A stretch of DNA of 64,000 bases, taken from CAVRJC01 sp963721435. Its GTDB lineage: Bacteria > Actinomycetota > Acidimicrobiia > IMCC26256 > DASPTH01. Below the pieces are notes generated by a model. That model did not search any database, was not told the origin of the DNA, and saw only the letters and a list, made by a program, of their open reading frames with translations. How positions within the stretch are numbered: the first letter of the stretch is position 1; the number at the start of each line of letters is the position of its first letter. The stretch spans positions 124,001-188,000 of the forward strand of contig CAVRJC010000007.1 in assembly GCA_963721435.1 (NCBI GenBank), written 5' to 3'. This document shows, one piece after another, positions 8,412 to 15,760 of this stretch. The position numbers and the translations under genes were made by a program.

Positions 8412-8878
8412 CAGGTCTCGGTGCGTTGTGCTCCGACTGCGGCCATCGCGAACACGCACGGTTCGTCGCCGCGGTTGTGCCAGGCGTGGATGGTGCCGTT
8501 CAGCACGAGGCAGTCGCCGGTGCGGAGCAGCGTCTCGGCGCCGTCGTCGAGCTCCATCCAGAGCTCGCCCGACACCACGAAGCCGGCATCAATGGTGTCG
8601 GAGCGGTGCATGCCGCCGCCGAGCACCTCCTCGTGCGGGGCGAAGCTCACGAGCGCGAAGCGGAATCCGCCGGGTGGCACCGCGACGCCTCCGGTCTCGG
8701 GCCGGTTGCCGTCGGTCGGAAGGGTGAGCGGTGTGTCGCTGCCCCACAGGTCATGGACGACGACGCCGACGCGCGGCGGCTCGCCCGTGACCTCGGTGTC
8801 GCTCACGACGACGGCTTTGCCATCGCCGCCCTCGCCGGTGACGACGCAGCGCACCGGAGCCTGCATGGCGTCGGTCAC
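8411..8878 (-). CDS. Cupin-domain protein
   Basis: A 155-residue small beta-barrel protein. A single C-terminal cupin domain is visible: GMHRSDTIDAGFVVSGELWMEL (motif 1, near residues 85-106) and GDCLVLNGTIHAWHNRGDEP (motif 2). It keeps His residues at usual metal positions, so it could be a dioxygenase, an isomerase or a sensor. The GTG at 8878 overlaps the VOC stop as GTGA, and its own stop overlaps the thiolase-like start, so it is coupled on both sides. Confidence 0.87.
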   Translation of the reverse strand: MTDAMQAPVRCVVTGEGGDGKAVVVSDTEVTGEPPRVGVVVHDLWGSDTPLTLPTDGNRPETGGVAVPPGGFRFALVSFAPHEEVLGGGMHRSDTIDAGFVVSGELWMELDDGAETLLRTGDCLVLNGTIHAWHNRGDEPCVFAMAAVGAQRTET

Positions 8879-9303
8879 TGGGCCAGCTTCATCAGCTCGA
8901 TGCGGGTGCCGTCGGGGTCCGCGACGAACACGATCTCGCCGGTCTCGTTGACGGTGCGGGTGGACTCGACGAGCGTGCCGCCGCACTCGACGAGGGTCGC
9001 GATCGTCTCGTTCACGTCGTCGACGTTGAACGACAGGTGCGTGAACCCGCGGTGGTTCCGGACCGGGATCGGGTCGCCGATCGCGTCCGGGGAGACAAAG
9101 TGCAGCAGCTCGATCATGAGCCCGTCGCGCGCGATCATCTGCGAGACGAGCTTCACATCGGCGTCGATCTCCATCGTCGCCGCGAACTCGTTGCCGATGT
9201 CGTACCGGGTCTGGGGCTCGAAGCCCAGGCCGTCGCAGTAGAAGCGCAGCGAGCGGTCGAGATCCGCCACGCACAAGCCCATGTGGGACACGGAAGCAGC
9301 CAC
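8875..9303 (-). CDS. VOC-family protein, first gene of catabolic operon
   Basis: A 142-residue vicinal-oxygen-chelate protein. It begins VAASVSHMGLCVADLDRSLR with the first metal His, has HRGFTHLSFNVDDVNETI in the second beta-alpha-beta unit, and ends FVADPDGTRIELMKLAQ with the Glu ligand. The fold is that of glyoxalase I and extradiol dioxygenases. GTG 9303 is selected because GAGGAAAGAGG sits upstream on the minus strand and the family similarity begins at once. The next gene overlaps by four bases (GTGA). The divergent SDR begins 138 bases away, so the control region of both units lies in 9304-9441. Confidence 0.86.
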   Translation of the reverse strand: MAASVSHMGLCVADLDRSLRFYCDGLGFEPQTRYDIGNEFAATMEIDADVKLVSQMIARDGLMIELLHFVSPDAIGDPIPVRNHRGFTHLSFNVDDVNETIATLVECGGTLVESTRTVNETGEIVFVADPDGTRIELMKLAQ

Positions 9304-9441
9304 GGCGTCCTCTTTCCTCGAGGGATCGGGCCCGCGGCCCCAATGGGGCTGCGGGCGCACGACAACGTAGTCTGCTCGCCGTCATTGGCTGACGGGCCCG
9401 CCGTTTCCGGCGCTGGCCCGTTCGGAGGGAAGGCAAGGCGA

Positions 9442-10335
9442 ATGAGCGACGAGAAGATGTGTGCGGGCCGGGTGTGCATCGTCACCGGCGCCGGCCGGGG
9501 CATCGGCCGCGAGCACGCGCTCATGCTGGCCGGGCAGGGCGCGCGGGTGGTGGTGAACGACCTCGGTGGCTCGCGCGAGGGCGCCGGGAACGACGCCGGC
9601 CCCGCGCAGCAGGTGGTCGACGAGATCGCGGCCTTCGGTGGTGAGGCGGTGGCCAACACCGACGACGTCAGCGACTGGTCGGGCGCCGAGAAGCTCGTGC
9701 GCCAGGCGATCGACCACTTCGGCGGTCTCGACGTCGTCGTGAACAACGCCGGGATCCTCCGCGACCGGATGATGTTCTCCATGACGGAGGAGGAGTGGGA
9801 CTCCGTCATCAAGGTGCACCTGAAGGGCACGTTCGCCCCGAGCCACCACGCCGCCATCTACTGGCGCGAGCGGGCGAAGGAAGGCCTCACCAACGACGCC
9901 CGGATCATCAACACCACGTCGGTGTCGGGGATCTACGGCAACGCGGGCCAGTCGAACTACGGCGCGGCGAAGGCCGGGATCGCAGCGTTCACGCGGATCG
10001 CGTCGATGGAGCTCGGGCGCTACGGGGTCACCGTCAACGCCATCGCTCCCGGTGCGCTCACCCGCATGACCGAGGACCTCGGGATGTCGGACGAGTTCAA
10101 GGAGCAGTGGCACCCGCGCTACGTCTCGCCGGTCGTGACCTGGCTCGCGTCGCCGCTGTCGGCCGACGTGACGGGTCAGATCATCGAGGCATCAGGCCGT
10201 GCGGTCGCCGTCGCCGAGCCCTGGCGCCGAGGCCCGAAGGCCGGCCCGATCGAGGACCCGCACGACGTCGATGCGATCGTGCGCCCCCTCATCGCCGCCG
10301 CCGACCCCGGCACGACCATGGCCGAAGCCCTCTGA
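9442..10335 (+). CDS. SDR-family oxidoreductase
   Basis: A 297-residue short-chain dehydrogenase. The NAD(P) motif is VTGAGRGIGREHAL near residue 14, followed by VVNNAGIL and the catalytic set Ser...Tyr-x3-Lys in SVSGIYGNAGQSNYGAAKAG. The extended C-terminal part (PRYVSPVVTWLASPLSADVT) resembles the HSD17B4-type 3-hydroxyacyl-CoA dehydrogenase group. It likely oxidises a hydroxyacyl-CoA or alcohol. It is divergent from the VOC-cupin-thiolase-LLM operon and may serve the same pathway. ATG 9442 follows GGAGGGAAGGC; the open frame extends further upstream but has no family similarity there. Confidence 0.92.
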   Translation: MSDEKMCAGRVCIVTGAGRGIGREHALMLAGQGARVVVNDLGGSREGAGNDAGPAQQVVDEIAAFGGEAVANTDDVSDWSGAEKLVRQAIDHFGGLDVVVNNAGILRDRMMFSMTEEEWDSVIKVHLKGTFAPSHHAAIYWRERAKEGLTNDARIINTTSVSGIYGNAGQSNYGAAKAGIAAFTRIASMELGRYGVTVNAIAPGALTRMTEDLGMSDEFKEQWHPRYVSPVVTWLASPLSADVTGQIIEASGRAVAVAEPWRRGPKAGPIEDPHDVDAIVRPLIAAADPGTTMAEAL

Positions 10336-10382
10336 TCGCGAGTCGATCGCGCTCAGGCCCGCAGACTCGAGCAGTTCTCGGG

Positions 10383-10859
10383 TCAGGCACCGCCGAAGTC
10401 GACGGTGACCCAGAGGCGCCCGTCGGGCCCGCTCACGAAGGCGAGGCCGACGATGTTGAAGTTCCGGGACAGGATGTTCGCCCGGTGGCCCGAGGAGTTC
10501 ATCCACACCGACTCCATGTCCGGGATCGGCATGCCCGCCGGACCGACGAGGATGTTCTCGCCCAGGGTCCACACGTCCGAGTAGTCGGACCGGTTCATGA
10601 CCGCGCCGAGGTCCTGGTGGTAGAGGCTGCCGGATCGCGCCATCTGCGTCGACCAGTCGTAGGCGAGCACAGAGAGCTTGGGGCTCCACGTCAGGCGAGG
10701 GAGGCCGTTCGCCGCGCGGTCGTTGTTCATCGCCTGGAGGAGCATGTTCAGGTAGGGGTCCTCAGGGTCGGGCCCCGTCGTGGGCAGACAGGCCGTCGCC
10801 CCGAGCGCCACCACTGCCGCCATCACCAGAACCGCCGCCCGCTTCTTGAGTCGCGTCAC
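10383..10859 (-). CDS. CAP-domain (SCP/PR1-like) lipoprotein
   Basis: A 158-residue exported protein. A signal peptide ends in a lipobox (LGATAC at about residues 19-24), so it should be lipid-anchored on the outer face of the membrane. The CAP domain follows: LLQAMNNDRAANGLPRLTWS, then GENILVG and SSGHRANILSRNFNIVGLAF, which carry the usual conserved His and Glu residues. Bacterial CAP proteins are poorly understood; lipid-binding or hydrolytic roles have been proposed. GTG at 10859 has GGGGAGAG upstream. It is divergent from the FtsX-type permease. Confidence 0.9.
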   Translation of the reverse strand: MTRLKKRAAVLVMAAVVALGATACLPTTGPDPEDPYLNMLLQAMNNDRAANGLPRLTWSPKLSVLAYDWSTQMARSGSLYHQDLGAVMNRSDYSDVWTLGENILVGPAGMPIPDMESVWMNSSGHRANILSRNFNIVGLAFVSGPDGRLWVTVDFGGA

Positions 10860-11130
10860 TGCCCGTCTCTCCCCGGATCGCGAGTATCACTCTCTGTGGC
10901 AAGAGCTTTCTCGGCGTACGGGGAGCGGTCTCTTGAGCCAAGAGTGACGGTCCACGCAGATTTGGCACCTGGCCATCCGCGCGAATTGGACGAACTCCGC
11001 AGTATCCCGGCGTCAACCCGGGCGCGGGCGAGCCGAGGGCCACGGTTGACCCGAGCCCAGCGGCCTGCGCAGGCAATATGGGCCGGCCGTGGCCAGCGGG
11101 CCCGGCCCACGACGAGGAGCGACACCACCC

Positions 11131-13683
11131 ATGTGGAAGGCGACCATCAGGGGGTTGCTGGCCCGCCGGATCCGCCTCGTGGTCACTGCGCTCGCCGTGC
11201 TCCTCGGCGTCAGCTTCGTGAGCGCCACCTACGTGCTGACCGACACCGTGAAGCGCTCGTTCGACGCCGTGTTCGAGCAGACGGTCTCGGGCGTCGACCT
11301 CGTGGTGGAAGGCCCGCGCACGCTCGGTGATGCCGGCGATTCCGAGCGGATCCCCGAGTCCACGCTCGACGAAGTGCGCGCGGTCCCGGGCGTCGAACGG
11401 GCCGAGGGCTTCGTCACGGGCTACGCGCAATTCGTGGGGCATGACGGCGACAGCATCGGCGGCGGCGGGCCTCCGACCTTCGGTGTGTCGTGGGTGAACG
11501 ACGGTCCGCTCCGCCTCGTCGACGATGGCGTGAGCCGTCCACCGCGGAACTCGCGCGAGGTGCTCATGGACGTGGGAACCGCGGAGAAGAACGGGTTCGC
11601 GGTCGGCGACCGAGTCGGTCTGCTCCTGCGCGGCCCTGCGCAGCAGTTCCGCATCGTGGGGCTCTTCGGCTTCGGCGACCGCACCGACTTCGGGAGCGTC
11701 ACGTTCGCGGCGTTCGATCTCGCGACCGCGCAACGCGCGTTCCAGGCCGACGGCGCGCTCGACCGCATCTATGTGCAGAGCGCGCCGGGCGTGAGTGACG
11801 CGGTCCTGCGCGCGCGTATCGAACGTGCCCTCGGCCCGGGCTTCGACGTGCTCGAGGCCGACGAAGCCGCGCTGCGGATCGGTCAACCGGTGCGCGCGTT
11901 CCTCGGCTACTTCACGTACGCGCTCCTCGGGTTCGCCGCGATCGGTGTGGTGGTCGGCGCGTTCATCATCTTCAACACGTTCGCGATCCTCGTCGCGCAG
12001 CGCACGCGTGAGCTCGGGCTGCTCCGCGCGATGGGCGCCACCGGCAAGCAGGTCGTGTGGTCGGTCGTGCTGGAGGCGTTCGTCGTCGGGTTGGTGGCGT
12101 CGGTGATCGGTTTGGTGGTCGGCATCTTCCTCGGAATCGGGCTGCTCGCCCTGCTCCGGGGCATCGGGCTCGACCTCCCCGACACGTCGACGGTGCTGCT
12201 CGGCCGCACGGTCGTCGTCTCGTTGCTCGTCGGGGTGGTCGTCACGGTTGCTGCGGCGGTTCTCCCCGCGGTGCGTGCCGCGCGTGTGCCGCCCATCGCC
12301 GCGATCAACGGGATCCGCCCGCGGCTCCGCGGCGACCTGCGATGGCGGCTCGTCGGCGGCGCGATCGTCACTGCCATCGGGGCCGCGGTGCTCGCCTACG
12401 GCGTCGACCGCGCCGATCACACCCGCGGTCTCGTCGACCAGGCGCAGGTGGTCGCGCTCGGTGCGTTCATCGTGCTCGTCGGCGTCGTCGTCCTGCTCGC
12501 GACCGTGGCGCGCCCGCTCGCGCGTGTGATCGGTCGTCCCTTGGTCCGCCTGCAGGGCGTCACCGGGTCACTCGCGCGCGCCAATGCGATGCGCGATCCG
12601 CGCCGCACCGCGATCACCGCGTCGGCACTCGTGATCGGCCTCGCGCTCGTCGGGCTCACTGCGACCTTCGGGGCGTCGGCGCGCGCGTCGGTGCGCGAGG
12701 ACACGGGCCAGGGGCTGATCGCCGACTACGTCGTACGCTCCGACGGGCTGGCAGGGTTCTCGACCGAGGTCGGCGACCGCATGGCCGCATTGCCCGAGCT
12801 CACGGCCGCCGTTCCGTTCCGGTTCAACAGCGCGCGCGTCGGCGGGAAGGTCGAGACGGTCGGCGCCGCCGACCCGTCGGGCCTCGACGAGGTCGTCGAC
12901 CTCGACTACGTGAGCGGCGGTGCACCCGATGACGGCGGCGTGATCGTGGCCGAGGAGACCGCGCGCAGGCTCGGTATCACGACGGGCGACAACGTCCTGA
13001 TGGAGTTCTCCCGCGGCGTGTCGCAGCTCCGGGTCGACGGCGTGTACCGCAACCAGAACTTCATCGGCATCTTCGGCCAGACCGTGCCGTTCATCGTCGG
13101 GCCCGCGACCGCCGAGCGCGGGTTCGGAGGCACCCAGCAGGACACCCTCGTGCTCGCACGCGCCAAGCCGGGGGAGCGGGCCGCGGCGAAGCCCGCGATG
13201 AAGCAGGCGTTGGGCAACGACTTCCCGAACATCGGTGTGCTCACGCGTGACGAGTTCCGCGCCGAGCAGGAGTCGCAGGTGAACCAGTTCCTGACCGTGC
13301 TGGTCGCGATCCTCGCGTTGTCGGAGATCATCGCCATCCTCGGGATCATCAACACGCTGGCGCTGTCGGTCTTCGAGCGCACGCGCGAGCTCGGCCTGCT
13401 CCGCGTCGTCGGCATGTCGCGCACGCAGGTCCGGGGCATGGTGCGCGGGGAGTCGATGGTGATCGCGGTGATCGGCGGGGCCGTCGGGCTCGCGCTCGGT
13501 CTCCTGTGGGGCTGGGCGTTCACGAAGGCACTGCAGTCGCAGGGCCTGACCGTGTTCCGCATCCCGGTGCTCGAGGTGCTGCTCTTCCTGCTGGGCTCGA
13601 TGCTGGCCGGCGTGCTCGCGGCGGTGCTGCCCACGTGGCGCGCCGCACGACTCGACGTCTTGGATGCGATTGCAGCCGAATAG
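11131..13683 (+). CDS. FtsX-like ABC transporter permease (duplicated MacB/FtsX architecture)
   Basis: An 850-residue membrane protein. An N-terminal transmembrane helix (RIRLVVTALAVLLGVSFVSA) leads to an extracytoplasmic MacB-like domain, a three-helix FtsX domain near residues 265-400, a second extracytoplasmic domain and a second FtsX domain at 710-850. This is the eight-to-ten-helix layout of lipoprotein or peptide exporters of the LolE/MacB class. Both FtsX blocks keep the ARTRELGLLR/FERTRELGLLR signature. An ATPase partner is expected but none is adjacent. ATG 11131 has GAGGAG upstream; the longer frame from 11089 is rejected. It ends 35 bases before tRNA-Val. Confidence 0.93.
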   Translation: MWKATIRGLLARRIRLVVTALAVLLGVSFVSATYVLTDTVKRSFDAVFEQTVSGVDLVVEGPRTLGDAGDSERIPESTLDEVRAVPGVERAEGFVTGYAQFVGHDGDSIGGGGPPTFGVSWVNDGPLRLVDDGVSRPPRNSREVLMDVGTAEKNGFAVGDRVGLLLRGPAQQFRIVGLFGFGDRTDFGSVTFAAFDLATAQRAFQADGALDRIYVQSAPGVSDAVLRARIERALGPGFDVLEADEAALRIGQPVRAFLGYFTYALLGFAAIGVVVGAFIIFNTFAILVAQRTRELGLLRAMGATGKQVVWSVVLEAFVVGLVASVIGLVVGIFLGIGLLALLRGIGLDLPDTSTVLLGRTVVVSLLVGVVVTVAAAVLPAVRAARVPPIAAINGIRPRLRGDLRWRLVGGAIVTAIGAAVLAYGVDRADHTRGLVDQAQVVALGAFIVLVGVVVLLATVARPLARVIGRPLVRLQGVTGSLARANAMRDPRRTAITASALVIGLALVGLTATFGASARASVREDTGQGLIADYVVRSDGLAGFSTEVGDRMAALPELTAAVPFRFNSARVGGKVETVGAADPSGLDEVVDLDYVSGGAPDDGGVIVAEETARRLGITTGDNVLMEFSRGVSQLRVDGVYRNQNFIGIFGQTVPFIVGPATAERGFGGTQQDTLVLARAKPGERAAAKPAMKQALGNDFPNIGVLTRDEFRAEQESQVNQFLTVLVAILALSEIIAILGIINTLALSVFERTRELGLLRVVGMSRTQVRGMVRGESMVIAVIGGAVGLALGLLWGWAFTKALQSQGLTVFRIPVLEVLLFLLGSMLAGVLAAVLPTWRAARLDVLDAIAAE

Positions 13684-13718
13684 CTCGAGGGGCGCGTTGC
13701 TAGCATGACGCCCTCACC

Positions 13719-13790
13719 GGGCGGTTAGCTCAGGGGTAGAGCACTTCCCTGACACGGAAGGGGTCAGAGGTTCAAATCCTCTACCGCCCA
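13719..13790 (+). tRNA. tRNA-Val (anticodon GAC)
   Basis: A 72-nt cloverleaf. The 7-bp acceptor stem pairs GGGCGGT with ACCGCCC, followed by discriminator A at 13790. The anticodon stem CTTCC/GGAAG encloses loop CTGACAC, with GAC at 13751-13753. The T stem AGAGG/CCTCT encloses TTCAAAT. The CCA end is not encoded. It reads valine GUC/GUU codons. It marks the left limit of the accessory block that runs to about 19.5 kb. Confidence 0.97.
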
Positions 13791-13891
13791 CAACGAAAGC
13801 GCAGGTGCTCACGCACGCTTCGGCCCGTCCGCAGCAACCGCTTGGTCCAAAGTCGTGTGCGTGTGACATGAGGCGCGAGCCGGCCCGGCTG

Positions 13892-13936
13892 CCCGGACGA
13901 CGAAACCCCGCCCGGAAAGGCGGGGCCGTCGTCGGG
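13892..13936 (+). terminator. Long hairpin downstream of tRNA-Val, carrying a dispersed repeat
   Basis: Core stem CCCCGCC (13906-13912) and GGCGGGG (13919-13925) around a 6-nt loop, with outer pairing GACGAC/GTCGTC and CCC/GGG. It lies 100 bases past the tRNA and probably ends that transcript. The left arm contains the repeat shared with 14006-14021 and 19485-19502. There is no clear T-run. Confidence 0.55.
13897..13914 (+). repeat. Dispersed repeat, copy A (left boundary)
   Basis: The 18-nt sequence ACGACGAAACCCCGCCCG is identical to 19485-19502. Looser similarity extends beyond it on the minus strand (GGCTCG, then C-rich, then CATGTC here; CGCTCGAGGCACATC in the other copy). A related third copy lies at 14006-14021. 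The two exact copies flank the accessory block. Confidence 0.7.
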
Positions 13937-14241
13937 TGGCCTCGCTCACGGTCAAGGTCACGCGATCCCCCTGATATCGAATCTCCAAGCTCTGACATTG
14001 AGCCACGAACGACGAAACCCCACCGATCTCCGGCGCGCTTCGTGACCGGAGTTCCCGCGTCACACGACGTGCAAGCACGGCTCACGGGTGGGCGTGTCTT
14101 CGTCAGGTGGGGGCGGTGCGCTGCTTCGGGTCGCGGAGGACGAGCACGCCAACCAGGCCGAGGATCATGTCGACGCCCGCGACGATCTCGCCGGGCCATG
14201 CAATCAGTGGGAGCAGCGAGGATCTGTCTGACCCGACTTCG
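13937..14241. other. Intergenic stretch after tRNA-Val, with repeat copy B and a gene remnant
   Basis: No intact gene is seen. Positions 14006-14021 carry CGAACGACGAAACCCC, a third copy of the dispersed repeat. Minus-strand 14103-14232 reads, without any usable start codon, as LLPLIAWPGEIVAGVD then MILGLVGVLVLRDPKQ and stop. It looks like the hydrophobic end of a lost membrane-protein gene, or a small gene whose start cannot be found. Confidence 0.4.
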
Positions 14242-15228
14242 TCACTCCCGAGGCGATGGACTGCGGAACTGGTCGGCAACGGCGGCCGCCAGCTTGAGAT
14301 AGGCCAGACGCGTCTCCGGGCGCAGGTCTCCCATGAGGGTCGTGCCGCCGGCGGCGAGCGCTGGGTCCCACGGGATGCGCACCACGGCCGCGCAACGCTC
14401 GGAGAAGTGCTTCTCGACGCGGTCCAGCTCGACGAAATCCTTCCCGTGGACGGCGTTGATCACCGCGATGGCGGTGCTGACAAGTGAGCCGTGTCCGTGC
14501 TGCACCAGCCAATCGAGCGTCGATGCCGCGACGCGAGCACCGTCGAGCGCAGGGGGCATTGTCACGACGATCTGGTCCGCTTCGGTCAGCACGCCCTGGA
14601 TCGCCGGATCGAGGATCCCTGTCCCGGTGTCGATCAGCATCAAGTTGTAGTGACGGTCGAGTATCGAGATTGCCGCGCGATAGTCGTCTTCGCCAAGTCC
14701 TTCGGTGATCCGCGGATCATCGTCGGATGCAAGTACTTCGAGCCGCGTCGGAGCTTGCGACGTGTAGGCGCGGATGTCCGCGTATCGCTCCAGCAGGGCA
14801 CGATCGAGCAACATGTTCGTCACGGTCTGAGTCGTCTCTCTCCGAACGCGGTGACCAAGGCTTCCGGCGTCCGGGTTGGCGTCCAGCGCGATGACCCGAT
14901 CACCCCGGTGCGACGCCAACGTGTGTCCGAGCATGAGCGTCGTGCTCGTCTTGCCCGCGCCACCCTTCCGACACAGCACCACAACCCGTCTCGATCCTGT
15001 GATCGGTGACCTTGCTCGTGCGATGAGGCCCCGCCGTTCCAACTCCGCCCGACTGGGTCCGGCATTCACTTGACCGCGGGTTACGTGGTACAGCACGCGG
15101 CGCCAGCCGTCCTCGGGCACGCGGTTCGCAGGCCGCAACATGACCTCGTCCGTGAACGCAGCGGTCGAGTTGGTCGAAGGTGAAGCGCATGGCGTCCCTG
15201 ATTCGGCCTTGGTAGGTGATGGATACAT
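14242..15228 (-). CDS. EspI-like ParA/MinD-family ATPase
   Basis: A 328-residue P-loop ATPase. After a 30-residue low-complexity start it shows GWRRVLYHVTRGQVNAGPS, then the deviant Walker A VVLCRKGGAGKTSTTLMLG near residue 82, ALDANPDAGSLGHRVRRET, and the Walker B-like LMLIDTGTG. The WRR-x-LY...VN-x-GPS prefix is characteristic of EspI/Rv3876-type proteins tied to type VII (ESX) secretion in mycobacteria, not of chromosome-partition ParA. No ESX gene is nearby. ATG 15228 is selected for the strong AAGGAGG eight bases upstream. It lies in the accessory block after tRNA-Val. Confidence 0.85.
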   Translation of the reverse strand: MYPSPTKAESGTPCASPSTNSTAAFTDEVMLRPANRVPEDGWRRVLYHVTRGQVNAGPSRAELERRGLIARARSPITGSRRVVVLCRKGGAGKTSTTLMLGHTLASHRGDRVIALDANPDAGSLGHRVRRETTQTVTNMLLDRALLERYADIRAYTSQAPTRLEVLASDDDPRITEGLGEDDYRAAISILDRHYNLMLIDTGTGILDPAIQGVLTEADQIVVTMPPALDGARVAASTLDWLVQHGHGSLVSTAIAVINAVHGKDFVELDRVEKHFSERCAAVVRIPWDPALAAGGTTLMGDLRPETRLAYLKLAAAVADQFRSPSPRE

Positions 15229-15554
15229 CGCTTCCTCCTTCTTTCGGAGCGAAGTCAGGTAGTCGACCGCGGCAACGAGCTGCCATCCGGCGTCGAAGCG
15301 GGACGCTTCCACGCCTACGGTCCGTCTGGTCCTGCGGTGCCGTCCAGCCATCGGCTCGCCTTCTGCCCACGCTCAGCGCGTGTGTTCTCACCCCCGGTGA
15401 CTGCGGTGCTTCTAGCACAGGTCGGGTCAAGTTGCCACTCACCGAGGTAGTACGACCGCTGAAAGCGCGCACGTCTCTCCGTGGCGTCAGCCGCCGTTCT
15501 GCCCGGCTCAGCGTTCACATGGTCATATTGCCCACTGTACGTAGTGGCTCCGGC

Positions 15555-15583
15555 TTGAATTACTACGCTACGTGAGCAATACT
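15555..15583 (+). promoter_or_regulatory. Sigma70-type promoter candidate
   Basis: TTGAAT at 15555-15560, a 17-base spacer, and AATACT at 15578-15583. Transcription would start near 15590, almost at the ATG of a 10-codon ORF (15592) and ahead of the GT61-like gene. CGTAGT/ACTACG inverted arms overlap the -35 region and could bind a regulator. Confidence 0.4.
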
Positions 15584-15591
15584 GAGGAGCG

Positions 15592-15624
15592 ATGTCACTC
15601 TTCGTAGGCCTCGGCGGTGCGTGA
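15592..15624 (+). CDS. Possible 10-residue leader ORF
   Basis: ATG TCA CTC TTC GTA GGC CTC GGC GGT GCG TGA encodes MSLFVGLGGA. GAGGAG precedes the ATG but overlaps the end of the putative -10 region, so a transcript from that promoter would be nearly leaderless. It may be a leader peptide, the broken start of the following gene, or chance. Confidence 0.2.
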   Translation: MSLFVGLGGA

Positions 15625-15760
15625 GCGACTTCTGTCGTGAGGTTTCAGTGGAACGGCGCGGGCGTGACTCACTCCGTGAGTTGGGACGGAGCAATCGGCG
15701 TGTGGCGATCCGAGTGTCCACAGATGGGCTGGGACGACCCCCGATCGGGCGCGCTGCAGC

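Larger units (their letters stand above)
15229..15760. other. Intergenic control region of the accessory block
   Basis: This 530-base stretch separates the divergent EspI-like and GT61-like genes. It is visibly less GC-rich than its surroundings. It holds a promoter candidate (15555-15583), an inverted repeat CGTAGT...ACTACG around 15540-15566, and a 10-codon ORF at 15592-15624. No longer gene is supported; longer open frames here are shadows of the glycosyltransferase. Confidence 0.5.

Noticed and set aside
10762..12420. Minus-strand open frame of 552 codons
   Set aside because: It is Asp/Arg/Glu/His-rich shadow sequence opposite the FtsX permease, with no domain.
13714..14199. Minus-strand ORF of 161 codons across tRNA-Val
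   Set aside because: It is the antisense of the tRNA and its hairpin; proteins of this type (with GGRGFEPLTP-like sequence) are a well-known false call opposite tRNA genes.
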